This document shows positions 1 to 12,965 of a stretch of 64,000 nucleotides of DNA, piece after piece. The stretch spans positions 10,866,288 through 10,930,287 of the forward strand of contig CM055754.1 of the NCBI GenBank assembly GCA_029465975.1. Direction: 5' to 3'. The notes under the pieces are model-generated. The model did not search any database. It saw only the letters and a program-made list of their open reading frames with translations, and was not told where the DNA came from. Position 1 is the stretch's first letter. Each line of letters starts with the position of its first letter. This DNA comes from Dallia pectoralis (lineage: Eukaryota; Chordata; Actinopteri; Esociformes; Umbridae). The position numbers and the translations under genes are program-made.

Positions 1-1190
1 TCAATCCTTTTCAAATGTGTTTGATAGCATTTTATCAGACAATATACAACCAGTGAAATAGTAAGTAAAAATAAAAAAACCAGAATATTTCCAGTAGGTT
101 AGAAAGCATCTGACAGTCTTTAGTTATGTGCTACATATGTGATAGCTGGTATCTGTGTGGATATTCCAGGCATTAACGGCTAGTCTGCTAATGGAGTCTT
201 CAAATTGGATAACCTGCCAGGTAAGTTTCTAATGAAATCCATCTTATTATCTATTAATGTGAGTCCCAAAGTAGCACTCGCCAAATGCTGTTACATTTTG
301 TCTTCGACAAGTAAATTATGGAGATTACATGCCAAATTGGCTGGTAGAAAATAATAATGTGATACACGCGCTGGAGAAAGCTGCTGGTTTGCCATCTCTT
401 TAATCTGCTGGATCTGTCTATACCTCAGGGAGGCCTACTTGTTAACACTTAAAGCTACCCATCATGTGGAGGTTTATTGAGTCCCCAGAAGGAAAAAACT
501 AAGTTACTATCGAAGACCAATTCAAAACGAATTGAAGAAATGTGCTACATTGTGTTCCATTCCTGTGTTGTCGAAATCAGTAATTAAAAAATGTAATTAT
601 AGTTTTCCTCATTGTGGACATTTACCTCCTAAGAAACTGCCATCTGGGCAAACAACATTGCAAAAGTGTTTTGCTACGACTCTCCCCTCAGGCAGTCAAG
701 AAAGAAAGAAATAAGAATTAATTAGCAATTTTATAGCCCATGACATGCAGTCATGTTGTGTAGTGAAAAACCAATGTTTCAAACAAACGCTTAAAACACT
801 GGAATCTAAATGTAACGAGCCCTCACTGAATACTTGCTCCACTGTTATACCATGTATCTACAATGACACCTAACAACATTTAAACTAATGCTTAAAAGAA
901 GCGGAGCACAGTTTCCCTTGTGACTGATGGTTGGACTAGCTACAGTGCTACATGCTCCACTAGGCTACATCCCCATCAGCACTCATATCATGTGAGGTTT
1001 TTGGGAGCTCGCTGGCTTTGTTTAACAGACTCGTCTACCATTCAAGTCCCACACAGGAGTAAATATAGAGGAAGAACTAAAGCCGCTGTGTAGTAATTGA
1101 ACTTAGAGGGAAAGACACTGCTGTTGTGACAGACGTGCGCAGTGACGTAGTGAAGGGTCAATAGCGAACGAGTCCGCTCTGGGAGGCTCT
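1..1190. other. AT-rich intergenic DNA, nothing recognised
   Basis: No convincing coding region, RNA gene or repeat array is visible. The short open frames have no recognisable domain and fit chance in AT-rich sequence. Confidence 0.6.
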
Positions 1191-1194
1191 TCTG

Positions 1195-1850
1195 ACATCC
1201 TGCAAAATGTTTAAAGCCAGGCTAAAAACATTTCTCTTTTCGCAAGCATATGACTGACCGCTTAAACTTTATCACACTGTTAAAGTCTATTTTAATTATC
1301 TTTTCAAGCTTTTATTTGTTTTTATTCTGATGCATGGCATAAATGAAAACCTGTAATGTATAATCTGAAAAAGACCTGGAGGTTCTAAAGACTTACAGGC
1401 CAGGTTAAAAAAGACCTAGATGTTCTATAGAAAGACTTCTTGGCCAGGTTCTAAAGACCTGGAAAGGTTCTAAAGACGTTTTGAATAAATAAGTAGAGCA
1501 CTGGTTCAATTCCCCCCGCCGGACGCTACATTGCTGTGGGATTGGCAGAGGGCCATCGGAGAGGCGTGTCTCCGTGAGGGACTTTGGACAAGTGAAGCGT
1601 GAGGTCACGCTCTCCCGTTTGGTGGGGGTAATGTAGCGACCCTGGTGGTAAACAGGTTTTTTTGTAGATGGCTCTGCCCAGCGTTCTCCCACAGGGGAGC
1701 CTTAGGTTGCATATGCCGTCACTTCAGCATTAGAGTGTTGTAAAATGCATGTATTTTATTTTTTATTATTATTTTCCTCTGTAAAGCACATTGAATTGCT
1801 TATATTTATGAATTGTGCTATATAAATAAACTTGCTTGCTTGCTTATTTT
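1195..1850 (+). mobile_element. LINE (L2/Rex-like) 3' end, interrupted
   Basis: Around 1206-1257 a short frame reads KMFKARLKTFLFSQAYD followed by a stop, which resembles the C-terminus of many fish LINE reverse transcriptases. At about 1780-1840 lies the usual LINE 3' tail: a 'tgtaaagcac' box, 'gtgctatataaataaac' and a short 'ttgc' tandem end. Between them, about 1370-1740, is unrelated sequence with short direct repeats containing 'agacctgg' and a tRNA B-box-like 'ggttcaattcc' at about 1503. That part may be a later insertion. No reverse transcriptase core is present, so this is a 5'-truncated copy. Family assignment is from motif recognition only. Confidence 0.45.
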
Positions 1851-2342
1851 TTTAAATTCTGATAAAAGCATGTATTTTATCATTTTTTTTATTATTATTA
1901 TTATTATTAAGTTCAATGGATGTATGAACATGTAATTTGCCTTGTTAAGATGTTTGATTGAAATAGCTTTTCATTTCAGTAAATATGACCTCCTAATGCT
2001 GCAAATTCAACAAACAACCAACAAATGACCATTTTCAGTTATTTACAACCTATAAAATGTTTTAAAAGTCTGTTGTACATAATCATTTGTAAACAGTGCA
2101 TTTTTTTTGTAAAAAATTGTGTTTAAATTGGGTGGTTTGTTCAATGAAATTCGACTTATACCCTAGAGGATGGTGACTTGAAAATGATTAGCGCAGGATT
2201 ATAGAACAGTTCTGTGTCTTTGACAGCAGGCGCACGCGTAGCGATTACATCATGTTTTTATGGCGTTAACACTTGTCATCTTGTGCTGGTACATGAACGA
2301 AAGTTCTGATTTAATAAATTGTGTCAAATCTTCTACTTTAAA
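1851..2342. other. AT-rich spacer with ATT microsatellite
   Basis: Contains a short (att)n run at about 1885-1910 and otherwise unremarkable AT-rich DNA. No gene seen. Confidence 0.6.
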
Positions 2343-2344
2343 TT

Positions 2345-2440
2345 AGGGCTGTCAAACGATTGAAAACGGATTTGAGATTACTCATCTTAATTTCATCTAG
2401 CTAATAGTGATTGATATTTTTTGGGTTAAACCGGGAAAAA
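2345..2440 (+). mobile_element. hAT-like transposon end, fragment
   Basis: The motif 'tagggctgtcaaacgatt' at 2346 matches the terminal inverted repeat style of a common fish hAT family. No matching opposite end was found in the following kilobase, so this is at most a truncated relic. Confidence 0.35.
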
Positions 2441-3511
2441 CAGTGTTGCTTCTTCCCCATGTTGGAACCTTCATTGATTCCTGGTTCCTTCCTTGAAGAT
2501 TTTAAACTGACAATCAGGTGAATGGCTGGTCAATTCCATTGTTTCCCTCAATCATCGATTCACATGTAAATTAGAAATGCAACCTAAACATTTATTCCAA
2601 TTGACAGAATATCACACAAATACACCATCTGATCAAGGAAAGGACACTAAAATAGAAATAATTTTCTGACAATAACAGCTGGTGGTCAGCTTTTTCCTAC
2701 TCTTGTCAGTCCTAGCACAAATAACTGCTTGACAAATTATTGTTTGAATATTTTTTTTATTTATTATTGAAAACATTAACAATTGTAGTTCATTGTTACA
2801 CATAAATGATTGGATATTGGGAGAGAAACCACAGCATTGCACTCATAAACTATTCTATGTAAAATACTGGCTGGCTTCCCAGACTCAGATTAGGTCTATT
2901 ATTGGTTTAACAAGCACTGTCAAGAGATTCAGCCTGTTTGTGTGGTATTTCGTCAAATGCCAATTACGTAGACTTCAGGTTAAATAGGATAAATCTTTAT
3001 ACATTTTTATCAACAGAAATTGAATTGCTGCCACATTACCCTGTCACGCTTTGTAAGCATGGCAGGTTGGGAGCTGCAGTTTTATGGCTAAAGTGTCTTG
3101 CTAAAGGACACAGTGACAATTGGTATGCCTGGGATTCTGACCAGCAACTCTCAAGTTAATGACCCCACTTTTACAACTCCATCATCCAGTCATATAAGCA
3201 TTAAAATGCAAGGTGGGAGTTAAATTTATTAGAAATAATTACGCTACCACTGCCATAATCGTTTTTTTTAATGTACAGTTTATAACAGCATTATAATTCA
3301 ACCTTTAATTAAAACTTGCATCAAGGATATTGTCTAACCTTAGTCTTTTGATCGTTACATTGTGTCTCCATGCAACTGAACTTTCTACACCTGTTACAGA
3401 TTCTCTATTCACTTAAATCGGTTTCTATTACTTCCTCATGCTAGTAAACACATGTGCACATCGGCTGACAGAAATGTGCAGCACATCTCATTTCTGACAA
3501 AGCAGCAAATT
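2441..3511. other. intergenic DNA, nothing recognised
   Basis: Only short open frames of 60-75 codons on either strand with no recognisable domain. No repeat array seen. Confidence 0.6.
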
Positions 3512-3904
3512 AATACAAACGCTGTTCCAGCCAGGGTCCAATAGAAACGCTGTTCCAGCCAGGGTCCAATAGAAACGCTGTTCCAGCCAGGGTCCAATAG
3601 AAACGCTGTTCCAGCCAGGGTCCAATAGAAACGCTGTTCCAGCCAGGGTCCAATAGAAACGCTGCTCCAGCCAGGGTCCAATAGAAACGCTGCTCCAGCC
3701 AGGGTCCAATAGAAACGCTGTTCCAGCCAAGGTCCAATAGAAACGCTGTTCCAGCCAGGGTCCAATAGAAACGCTGTTCCAGCCAGGGTCCAATAGAAAC
3801 GCTGTTCCAGCCAGGGTCCAATAGAAACGCTGTTCCAGCCAGGGTCCAATAGAAACGCTGCTCCAGCCAGGGTCCAATAGAAACGCTGCTCCAGCCAGGG
3901 TCCA
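3512..3904. repeat. 28-bp minisatellite, about 14 copies
   Basis: Near-perfect head-to-tail units containing 'ccagccagggtccaatag', with a few T/C variants (tgttcc or tgctcc). Because the unit has no stop codon on the minus strand, all three minus frames stay open for up to 190 codons. Those frames read the same WTLAG and DPGW words and are repeat artefacts. Confidence 0.95.
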
Positions 3905-5027
3905 GCCGAGGCCCCCAAAATAACAACAGCCCCTTTGCCAGCAGCTAAGAACCCCTAAAGAAAGATTTCCATTCTGCTTGCCAATGCAGCCACTCTTGTT
4001 ATCTTTGTCTAACTCAACTTCTGGAGTGGAAATCCATTCAGTGAGAACTCGATCAGTGGACACACCATGCAGCTGTGTCTACAACCTCAAGGCCTGATAA
4101 AGCAGCAATATAAAGTGTGTCAATGCTTGGTGGCTCAGGTTTACTCAGTCCTTGTGTTGAGCCATTCTTGTCATACTAGAGACGAACGGGGCTGGCTGAA
4201 TCATGCTTACACAATACACTTTATTTAGTGGCCTTGAAAAATCTTCAACACTAGAAGCCGGAAAGTGTCAATTCGACCCAGATACTTTTATGTTAAAATA
4301 ACCACTGGAAAAGCAAATTTAAAAGTTTTTCACAGAAATTTTCATCTGTAATTCTTCTCGTCTGTCACCAGGTGGTGCATAAAAAGTAGGTTTAACCATA
4401 AAGTTTAAGAACTGTATATGACATGAATCTGTTAACTGATATGATATAAATCTTCATTATAATATACATTTGTGAAAACCAGTGTTGCTTCTTACAACCC
4501 CAGTGTAATCATAATTTTAGATGAACAGCTATTCTCCACAAAAGCCCTCTGTCAGTTCACACAATACATGGCTAATAAACCGGACACATTTGGGATAAAG
4601 TTCTGGATTGCTACTGATGACGAAACAAAATATATGTTGAATGCAATACTATCTGAGAAAACACAATGGCAGGCCAACATGTTGTTGTGGGACTGTGGGA
4701 GGTTGGACTGCCGAAACACTTTTAAACGTTGTCACAAAGTGCTTTTCCAAACACCCAGCCTGAATCTGACAGAGCATACAGCAACAACTTGACACAAATT
4801 GGCTAGGAAAAACTCCCTGTTGGGTGTAATTGAGAAAGAAACATGAAAAGGAACCAGGCTCTGAGGAGTGGCCAGTCCTCATCCAGCTGTGCTGGGTGGA
4901 CTTATAATAGTTAAATATTCAATAAATGCCTTTTTAAATGCAGAGAGTCTTATAAAATAGTCCAGGTCAAAAACATATATGTCAAAAATAAGATTAAATA
5001 ATTGCTTTGTGCAACTGTTGAATGAAT
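3905..5027. other. intergenic DNA, nothing recognised
   Basis: A 106-codon open frame at 4472-4792 has no recognisable domain and no clear start context. I do not call it a gene. Confidence 0.5.
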
Positions 5028-6118
5028 ATGGAGAGACTCTATCAGGGGTCACCATGGGTTCAATAGGAGAGACTTTCAGGGGTCACCATGGGTTCAATAT
5101 GGAGAGACTCTATCAGGGGTCACCATGGGTTCAATATGGAGAGACTCTATCAGGGGTCACCATGGGTTCAATAGGAGAGACTCTATCAGGGGTCACCATG
5201 GGTTCAATATGGAGAGACTCTATCAGGGGTCACCATGGGTTCAATAGGAGAGACTTTCAGGGGTCACCATGGGTTCAATATGGAGAGACTCTATCAGGGG
5301 TCACCATGGGTTCAATAGGAGAGACTCTCAGGGGTCACCATGGGTTCAATATGGAGATACTCTATCAGGGGTCACCATGGGTTCAATAGGAGAGACTATC
5401 AGGGGTCACCATGGGTTCAATATGGAGATACTCTATCAGGGGTCACCATTGGTTCAATAGGAGAGACTCTATCAGGGGTCACCATGGGTTCAATAGGAGA
5501 GACTCTATCAGGGGTCACCATGGGTTTAATATGGAGAGACTCTATCAGGGGTCACCATGGGTTCAATAGGAGAGACTATCAGGGGTCACCATGGGTTCAA
5601 TATGGAGAGACTCTATCAGGGGTCACCATGGGTTGAATAGGAGAGACTCTATCAGGGGTCACCATGGGTTCAATATGGAGAGACTCTATCAGGGGTCACC
5701 ATGGGTTCAATATGGAGAGACTCTATCAGGGGTCACCATGGGTTCAATAGGAGAGACTCTATCAGGGGTCACCATGGGTTCAATAGGAGAGACTCTATCA
5801 GGGCTCACCATGGGTTCAATATGGAGAGACTATCAGGGGTCACCATGGGTTCAATAGGAGAGACTCTATCAGGGGTCACCATGGGTTCAATAGGAGAGAC
5901 TCTATCAGGGGTCACCATGGGTTCAATAGGAGAGACTCTATCAGGGGTCACCATGGGTTCAATATGGAGAGACTCTATCAGGGGTCACCATGGGTTCAAT
6001 ATGGAGAGACTCTATAAGGGGTCACCATGGGTTCAATAGGAGAGACTCTATAAGGGGTCACCATGGGTTCTATATGGAGAGACTCTATAAGGGGTCACCA
6101 TGGGTTCTATATGGAGAG
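5028..6118. repeat. 36/37-bp minisatellite, about 30 copies
   Basis: Units contain 'caggggtcaccatgggtt' and come in two length variants, one ending 'caatag' (36 bp) and one 'caatatg' (37 bp), interspersed along the array. A few units lack 2-3 bp in the 'actctatc' segment. The length mix shifts the reading frame from unit to unit, which argues against coding. Confidence 0.95.
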
Positions 6119-6244
6119 ACAAATCTCCGCAGGACCAAGAAACCTTTCTCTCAAACTAATATATGAAGTAAACCCAACAGCAGGGGTAAACAAATAAACA
6201 TATTTTGCTTTCATTTCCATCCTGTGTGTGAACGGCACCAATAT

Positions 6245-6535
6245 CAATGTGAACGCGTCTGGAATCTGATCGATCTAATTGGTCAGTTTACTCTGGTGAT
6301 CCATTTCTATGGACTGGTTGGAACTATCTCATTGGTCAGTTTACTCTGGTGATCCATTTCAATAGACGGGTTTGAACGATCTAATTGGTCAGTTTGCTAT
6401 CGTGATCCATTTCAATGGACTGGTTTGAACGATCTCATTGGTCAGTTTACTCTGGTAATCCATTTCAATAGACGGGTTTGAACGATCTAATTGGTCAGTT
6501 TAGTCTGGTGATCCATTTGAACGGACTGGTTTGAA
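6245..6535. repeat. diverged tandem repeat of about 53 bp, 5-6 copies
   Basis: Imperfect copies share 'attggtcagttta' and 'ggtgatccatttcaat' blocks. They are more diverged than the neighbouring arrays, suggesting an older array. Confidence 0.85.
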
Positions 6536-6924
6536 CTCAATGGAGAAGCTGGGTAACTTTCCGTTTCTTTTTTTTATGCAAACACACAGTGTAAAATTGC
6601 ACACTTTGAATGTTTCTTACAAAGACATCAGAGAGATGGTTTCTGGTGACAGCAAAAAGAAGAGCAATACATTTACAAACACATCTATAATGGAAAACTA
6701 CACTCCAAATATTGCCTTTGAGATAATTGCTGTTGCATTATTGTTGCCACTGCAGTATGTTCTCCCTGACAAGACCTGATTTTCTCTTTCAAGATAATTG
6801 CTTTGCAAAATGATTTCTTATTTCCCAATTGTACCAGATGTGTCATTCTAGTAGCTGTATTAGTGTGTGTCACTGGCAGATCAGGTGTGTCTGGCCTCAG
6901 AATTAACATTCAAATCATCATGTC
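6536..6924. other. intergenic DNA, nothing recognised
   Basis: No supportable gene or repeat. The open frame at 6531-6779 shows no domain. Confidence 0.5.
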
Positions 6925-7045
6925 CCCATCTGTGTGTGTGTGTGTGTCATCACGTCCCCTCATCTGTGTGTGTGTCTGTCTGTGTGTGTGTGTCATCATG
7001 TCCCCTCATCTGTGTGTGTGTGTGTGTCATCATGTCCACCCAATC
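6925..7045. repeat. TG-rich compound repeat
   Basis: Runs of (tg)n alternate with a 'tcatcatgtcccctcatc' block about three times. Confidence 0.85.
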
Positions 7046-7204
7046 TACAGGCTTACATGTTGAAGACATAAAGACAAAAACAAACAAGTGTGTGAGTCTG
7101 TTGGTGAATGTGTCTTTCTGTCTGTATTCAATCACTAATCGGAACTTAAACACAACATGAAGTTAACAACAAAACAAAAAGTCATGGAATCCTAAACAAT
7201 TTCG

Positions 7205-7745
7205 AACAAGATATAGGTAAGAAGAAACCTGAATAGGGACCATGATCAGGAACACAGGTGAGGACAATAATAAACACTAGGGAAGAAGAAACCTGAATAG
7301 GGACCATGATCAGGAACACTGGTGAAGACAATAAATAATAAACACTAGAGAAGAAACCTGAATAGGGACCATGATCAGGAACACAGGTGAGGAGAATAAA
7401 TAATAAACACTAGGGAAGAAGAAACCTGAATAGGGACCATGATCAGGAACACAGGTGAAGACAATACATAATAAACACTAGGGAAGAAACCTGAATAGGG
7501 ACCATGATCAGGAACACAGGTGAGGACAATAAATAATAAACACTAGGGAAGAAACCTGAATAGGGACCATGATCAGGAACACAGGTGAGGAAAATAAATA
7601 ATAAACACTAGGGAAGAAACCTGAATAGGGACCATGATCAGGAACACAGGTGAGGACAATAAAACACTAGAGATGAAGAAACCTGAATAGGGACCATGAT
7701 CAGGAACACAGGTGAGGACAATAATAAACACTATGGAAAAAGAAA
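7205..7745. repeat. minisatellite of about 62-65 bp, 8-9 copies
   Basis: Units share 'gaaacctgaatagggaccat' and 'gatcaggaacacaggtgagg', with small indels in the 'aataaataataaacact' part that change unit length. Confidence 0.93.
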
Positions 7746-8050
7746 CCTGTATGCACCAGTATGGCATGAATATTTGGAAAGCTGGATAACAGCTCCAGGA
7801 TAACAGAGAAAAGTCCAAATCAAGTATCCAATTGCGATACTGCACAGTATGTTTCCACACCCTTTAATCCTTAATGAAACCTTGTACTTAAACTAATCCA
7901 ACAGTGTTATTTAGGCTTTACTAGGTAGTCTTTGCTAGGCAGTCCAAATGTGTGTTTGGGTTAGTTACCTTCCAATACATGGATGTCATTTGATTGTTGC
8001 ACCAAGGAACAGCAAGATGAAACTATAAGTTGAACCACATGTAGTCCATT
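7746..8050. other. spacer, nothing recognised
   Basis: Unique-looking sequence between two arrays, no gene seen. Confidence 0.55.
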
Positions 8051-8054
8051 ACTT

Positions 8055-8163
8055 TCAAACACTGGCACACACACACACACTGGCACACACACACACTGGC
8101 ACACACACACTGGCAGACGCACACAACCGCCTCTCTCCATTAATTTAAACACTGGCACGCACG

Positions 8164-8208
<45 letters not shown>

Positions 8209-8975
8209 CTCTATCTCCATTACTTCCAAACACTGGCACACACACACACACACACACACACTGGCACACGCACACACACACAACCGCCTCTCTCCATTAC
8301 TTCAAACACTGGCACGCACGCACTCACGCACTCACGCACACACACACACACACACGCCTCTATCTCCATTACTTCCAAACACTGGCACACACACACACAA
8401 CCGCCTCTCTCCATTAATTCCAAACACTGGCACACACACACACACAACCGCCTCTCTCCATTAATACCAAACACTGGCGCACACACACACACACACACGC
8501 ACACGCACACAACCACCTCTCTCCATTAATTCCAAACACTGGCACACACACACACACACAACCGCCTCTCTCCATTAATACCAAACACTGGCGCACACAC
8601 ACACACACACACACACACAACCACCTCTCTCCATTAATTCCAAACACTGGCGCACACCCACACACGCCTCTATCTCCATTAATTCCAAACACTGACACAC
8701 ACACACACGCCTCTATCTCCATTAATTCCAAACACTGACACACACACACACGCCTCTATCTCCATTAATTCCAAACACTGACACACACACACACGCCTCT
8801 ATCTCCATTAATTCCAAACACTGGCGCACACACACACACGCCTCTATCTCCATTAATTCCAAACACTGACACACACACACACACACACACACACGCCTCT
8901 ATCTCCATTAATTCCAAACACTGACACACACACGCACGCACGCCTCTCTCCATTAATTCCAAACACTGACACACT
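8055..8975. repeat. compound CA microsatellite / minisatellite
   Basis: (ca)n tracts of variable length alternate with a 'ctccattaattccaaacact' block about 20 times. Minus-strand open frames rich in CVCVC are translations of the CA tract, not genes. Confidence 0.95.
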
Positions 8976-9445
8976 TCTATTTCCACCATTTTCCATTGCA
9001 GGGTTGAGGCACTTCACACTGGACTCCTCCTGCCTTTATTCAAACTCAACTTTGAATCGCAAAACAAAAACAGCTGGATTGAGGGCACTGTTGAAAGCAA
9101 ACAAATCAATAGCCACACAAACAGGCAGCCCACTGAATATATCACCCCCAGTCGCTGCTTTTTTATGTTGACGAAAGCCTTTCGCCTCAGTGTGTTTAAG
9201 CAGAAATCTAAGTGTAATCAAATTCACACAACTCAGTGTGAGTTTAGCACAGGGTAGAATGTGATCTGAAGGACCCCAAGTGAAGAGGTTGCCAGAAAAG
9301 CAAACAGGCTTGAAAATGTATTTTCAACATCTCACCAGGGTTGATCTTTTGAACACCTTGGCACACAGTGAAGCCGACCCGGACCTCAGGGTGAAATATT
9401 TGGAATCTGCATTGATGGCAACCTTTTTGGGCTCCAAGACAGCTG
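8976..9445. other. intergenic DNA, nothing recognised
   Basis: No gene or array supported. Confidence 0.5.
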
Positions 9446-9545
9446 GGCATAAAGGGGTGGAGCTAACTGACAGCTGGGCACACAGAGGTGGAGCTAACTG
9501 ACAGCTGGGCACACGGTGTTGGAGCTAACTGACAACTGGGCAATT
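9446..9545. repeat. short 28-bp tandem repeat, 3-4 copies
   Basis: Repeated 'gagctaactgacagctgggc' blocks with small changes. Confidence 0.8.
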
Positions 9546-9759
9546 CTGTTGACTGGCTATGCAGATTGCCACCTTTGGCTTTGCTATTATGTGTGCCAGC
9601 ATCTACTGTCACATGTTAATCAATGTAGACAAACCCTTTCTGGTGTCTTCTGACAATTGACACACAGCCTTTCCAGTCATGCACTTCAATAAACAAATTA
9701 ATAAAACATGAATAAACCCCATTTCTACCCCTTCATCCCTGAAGCAGAAGTATTCAATA

Positions 9760-10100
9760 TGGCTAACTGCTAACCCTCAGATGAAACACTAGGACACACA
9801 GGAGTGCAGCTAACTGCTAACCCTCAGATGAAACACTAGGACACACAGGAGTGCAGCTAACTGCTAACCCTCAAATGAAACACTAGGACCCACAGGAGTG
9901 CAGCTAACTGCTAACCCTCAGATGAAACACTAGGACCCACAGGAGTGCAGCTAACTGCTAACCCTCAGATGAAACACTAGGACACACAGGAGTGCAGCTA
10001 ACTGCTAACCCTCAGATGAAACACTAGGACACACAGGAGTGCAGCTAACTGCTAACCCTCAAATGAAACACTAGGACCCACAGGAGTGCAGCTAACTACT
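9760..10100. repeat. 47-bp minisatellite, about 7 copies
   Basis: Near-identical units contain 'gctaactgctaaccctcaga' and 'cacaggagtgcag'. Two interleaved variants occur (cacacagg or cccacagg, cagatg or caaatg), repeated in the same order, suggesting block duplication. Confidence 0.93.
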
Positions 10101-10902
10101 AACCACTCACACTAGGGCTCATACATATGGTTGACACACATCAGGGTTACTCTGTGTGCTATGCTAAATGCTAACATACAAACGTGTAAACCACAGACCT
10201 ACTATGTGTGGCATTAGCAGCTGTGTAAAAGTATTAACTGTTAGGGCAAATCAAATGATGTTAGAAATAATGTAAGAGGTCAATGGTAAACGTCCACATG
10301 GAATTGCTTAGTCAAAGATGTTTAGCGGTCACAAACAAAACTATGTTACGCTTCAGTTTCCCCTTTTCCACAAAAGTTTTTGCAATGAATACTTTTTTGC
10401 GTCAATATATGACAAAGTAACTACCAACTTATACTGTGCCAAACGTAAGTCAAACACTGTACCCATTTGAAAGTGACCAGCAGGTTGACCATAAGTCACC
10501 ATGAGTCATGTTTCCAAAGTCCCCACACCTAGCAAAAGCTCAGAAATCCACCATCACTCCAGAATACTGTAAATAGCTTTGGCCTTTCCCTGGATCATCC
10601 CTTCAATAATCAGTTGTTGGTGGAATGTAGTGGGTGGGTTTTACTAATCCTTCAATACACACACATTGCATTGTGCCTGATCTAATGTAGTCAGAGGATA
10701 CTTTTACATACACATGCAACTTTTATATGAGTTGATTTTGAATTTACTTAAGATTTATATCAGTAGTGTAAAATTGCTATCTTGCTAGCTTTTCTTAATG
10801 ACCAACCTAGCTCAATAAACTGTGACACTAAGAAGGACCAGCTAAACTCAATTGTATGTGGTAATAGAAAATTAAGCCAGAATGAGTAAAGCTAACACAA
10901 AT
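10101..10902. other. intergenic DNA, nothing recognised
   Basis: AT-rich unique-looking sequence. No gene seen on either strand. Confidence 0.55.
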
Positions 10903-12765
10903 CAGTCCCTCCAGAAAAACGCGATTATGGTATAAATGCATGATCAGCCAAAGTCCGCATATTTATGCAGGGTTTGCATTTTTTCAAAGACTCCGCAATC
11001 TCGCTGCATAAATTGCTGATTTCCACGCAAAATATGCGGGGCTTGCATGATTTCATAATCCCTGCATTTTCGTCGCAAAAAAGTCACATATCTTAGCAGA
11101 AAGGAAAATGTTGCGTTTACTTCACACCAGAGCAGCCATCCCCCTCTGTTGCCATGGGAACATTATGAAGGGACGTAATTACGTGACGAGAAAATCATCG
11201 AAAAGCTGCAAACCCTGCGAATAAGCCATGATGAAGCCCGCGAATAAATGTAATTTGCCAACAAACATAAACGCAAAAGACGCGCAAAGCAATATCCCGG
11301 TGTGTTACATGACAGTGGGGGGTTAATTTGGAGGAGGGGATTGAGGATGGTGAAGTTGTAAGATTGCACTTTTTTGTTACCAGTGGGTTAAATCATTCTA
11401 GTTTCAAAAACCTTACAGTTGTAAGTATATTAGTATGTAAATTTGTTACAGTAAGAGATTGCACTTTGTGCATTGGAAGCACTTATTTTAACAGAAGATG
11501 TCTGTTTTGTATAGCTACCTCTGTAAAACAGGAAGTACATATTTTATATTTTTATATTTTATTTATACAATTTTACAGAAGTTGTAGCATATTCCTTTTG
11601 TAAAGCTACAGAACTTGTTTGACTCATCAAAGTTTTGTAAGTTTGCCATGTGTTTATTAAGGTCTGAAATAAAACAAGATGAGAACTTAAATATTCCCAG
11701 CACTTTCTGTGATGTAGTATGCTTGCTTATCATAGGAAGTAATGAGAAATGACTCTTTACATTAAGGTAGTAGCCAAGTGGCAACCTTCCGGTCTCTCTC
11801 CTGAAACCAATAAGGAAGTGAGTTAAACTGCAACTCATTGACTGGCCTTTTGAGGGTGTCTCCAGAAGTGAGTCAAATCTGTATCTCCCCCATGTTAAAA
11901 TGATCAACTTTACAGCAGAAAAAACATGTTTACAGCCTGGTTCTCTATTTGGCTTTGGTCTATACAGCTAATTTTGCCCTTCATGACAACTGTGAGGGGG
12001 GTGATTTTTTTTTATAACTCATCCATTTAGTTGATTAATATTTAAAGTTCTGCATAATTAAGGGTGTGTCCAGCGGATTCCCGCATTACCGGATGCCTGC
12101 ATTTTCATAAATAGCGTAACATTTATTAACACTGACTATATTTGGAAGTATTTTTTGACACGTCCTCAAAGATATGTGTAAGAAAATAGCCTATAATTAC
12201 TCAGTAAAAAGCATCCAGGCTCATCAGCTACATCCACGTACCGCCTCTTTGACCATTTTCGTTTATCCGGGAGTGACGCGCTGACAAGATGGCGACGGTC
12301 GGCTACGCCCACTTTAGGCTTCAAAAACGGTCTTCAGAAACCTACGGGTGACGTCACGGATACTACGTCCATATCTTTATACCAGGGATGTCAAACCGGA
12401 TCCACGGGGGGCCTAGTGTATGCTGGTTTTTGGGTTTTCATTTAAATTAGTTCCCAGTTCAGACCTAAACAACCAGTAGGGGGTAGAACCTTACCAATTA
12501 GTGCCCCAATTAATCAATCAAGACCAAGGTGAGAGCAAAGACCTGTAGACACTCGGCTCTCCATGGAACCGGTTTGACACCTGTGCTTTATACAGTCTAT
12601 GGTAGTAGCCTAGTGAGAACAGGGTGTTGTGAGAATCACTTTTTTTCTCTTTTTCATCATTGCAGTTTTTGCAAGTTCCCGCAATTTTATTGCATTAAAT
12701 TGCATAAATATCCTGCATATTTTGCCCGCAACAATCACAAAAAACATTTTTTTCTGGAAGGACTG
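10903..12765. mobile_element. hAT-like non-autonomous DNA transposon, 1.86 kb
   Basis: The left end begins 'cagtccctccagaaaaacgc' and the right end is its imperfect reverse complement, closing with 'tctggaaggactg'. The subterminal regions on both sides are rich in 'tgcataaa' and 'ccgca' motifs, as expected of the binding sites of one element. It is flanked by a direct 'acaaat' at 10897-10902 and 12766-12771; a clean 8-bp hAT duplication is not visible, so class is inferred from the ends. No transposase is recognisable inside: the open frames at 11328-11603 (+) and 11563-11907 (-) have no known domain. It carries a second nested MITE at 12383-12585. Confidence 0.65.
12383..12585. mobile_element. 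hAT MITE, 203 bp, nested
   Basis: The ends are imperfect inverted repeats: 'cagggatgtcaaaccgg' on the left and 'ccggtttgacacctgtg' on the right. It is flanked by a perfect 8-bp direct repeat 'ctttatac' at 12375-12382 and 12586-12593, the signature length of hAT insertion. The two halves are broadly palindromic. It has no coding capacity and interrupts the larger element at 10903-12765, so it is younger. Confidence 0.88.
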
Positions 12766-12965
12766 ACAAATTGTAAAAAAGATAACGCAGGCCACTAGAT
12801 GCAGATTCTAAAACCTCAGGAGTAAAGGCTTTAAACTTGAGTGCACTAATCCAAACTTTTTCATTGACTAGGCTACGAAGACAAGAAAGAACACTTTAGA
12901 ATAAACAGAATGATTTTTCACACACATTTATGCATATTTTGTAGTAAAAAGCCAAAGTACATACA

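Noticed and set aside
1490..1530. Possible tRNA gene from the 'ggttcaattcc' B-box-like motif
   Set aside because: No A box at the right distance and no cloverleaf pairing could be drawn.
3436..4063. Three overlapping minus-strand open frames of 138-191 codons
   Set aside because: They are three translations of one 28-bp repeat with no stop in any minus frame; no unique domain and no start context.
4979..6039. Series of plus-strand open frames over the 36/37-bp array
   Set aside because: Mixed 36- and 37-bp units change the phase constantly, so the frames are cut and resumed by the repeat itself.
8220..8989. Cysteine/valine-rich minus-strand frames resembling small cysteine-rich proteins
   Set aside because: They translate (ca)n dinucleotide tracts.
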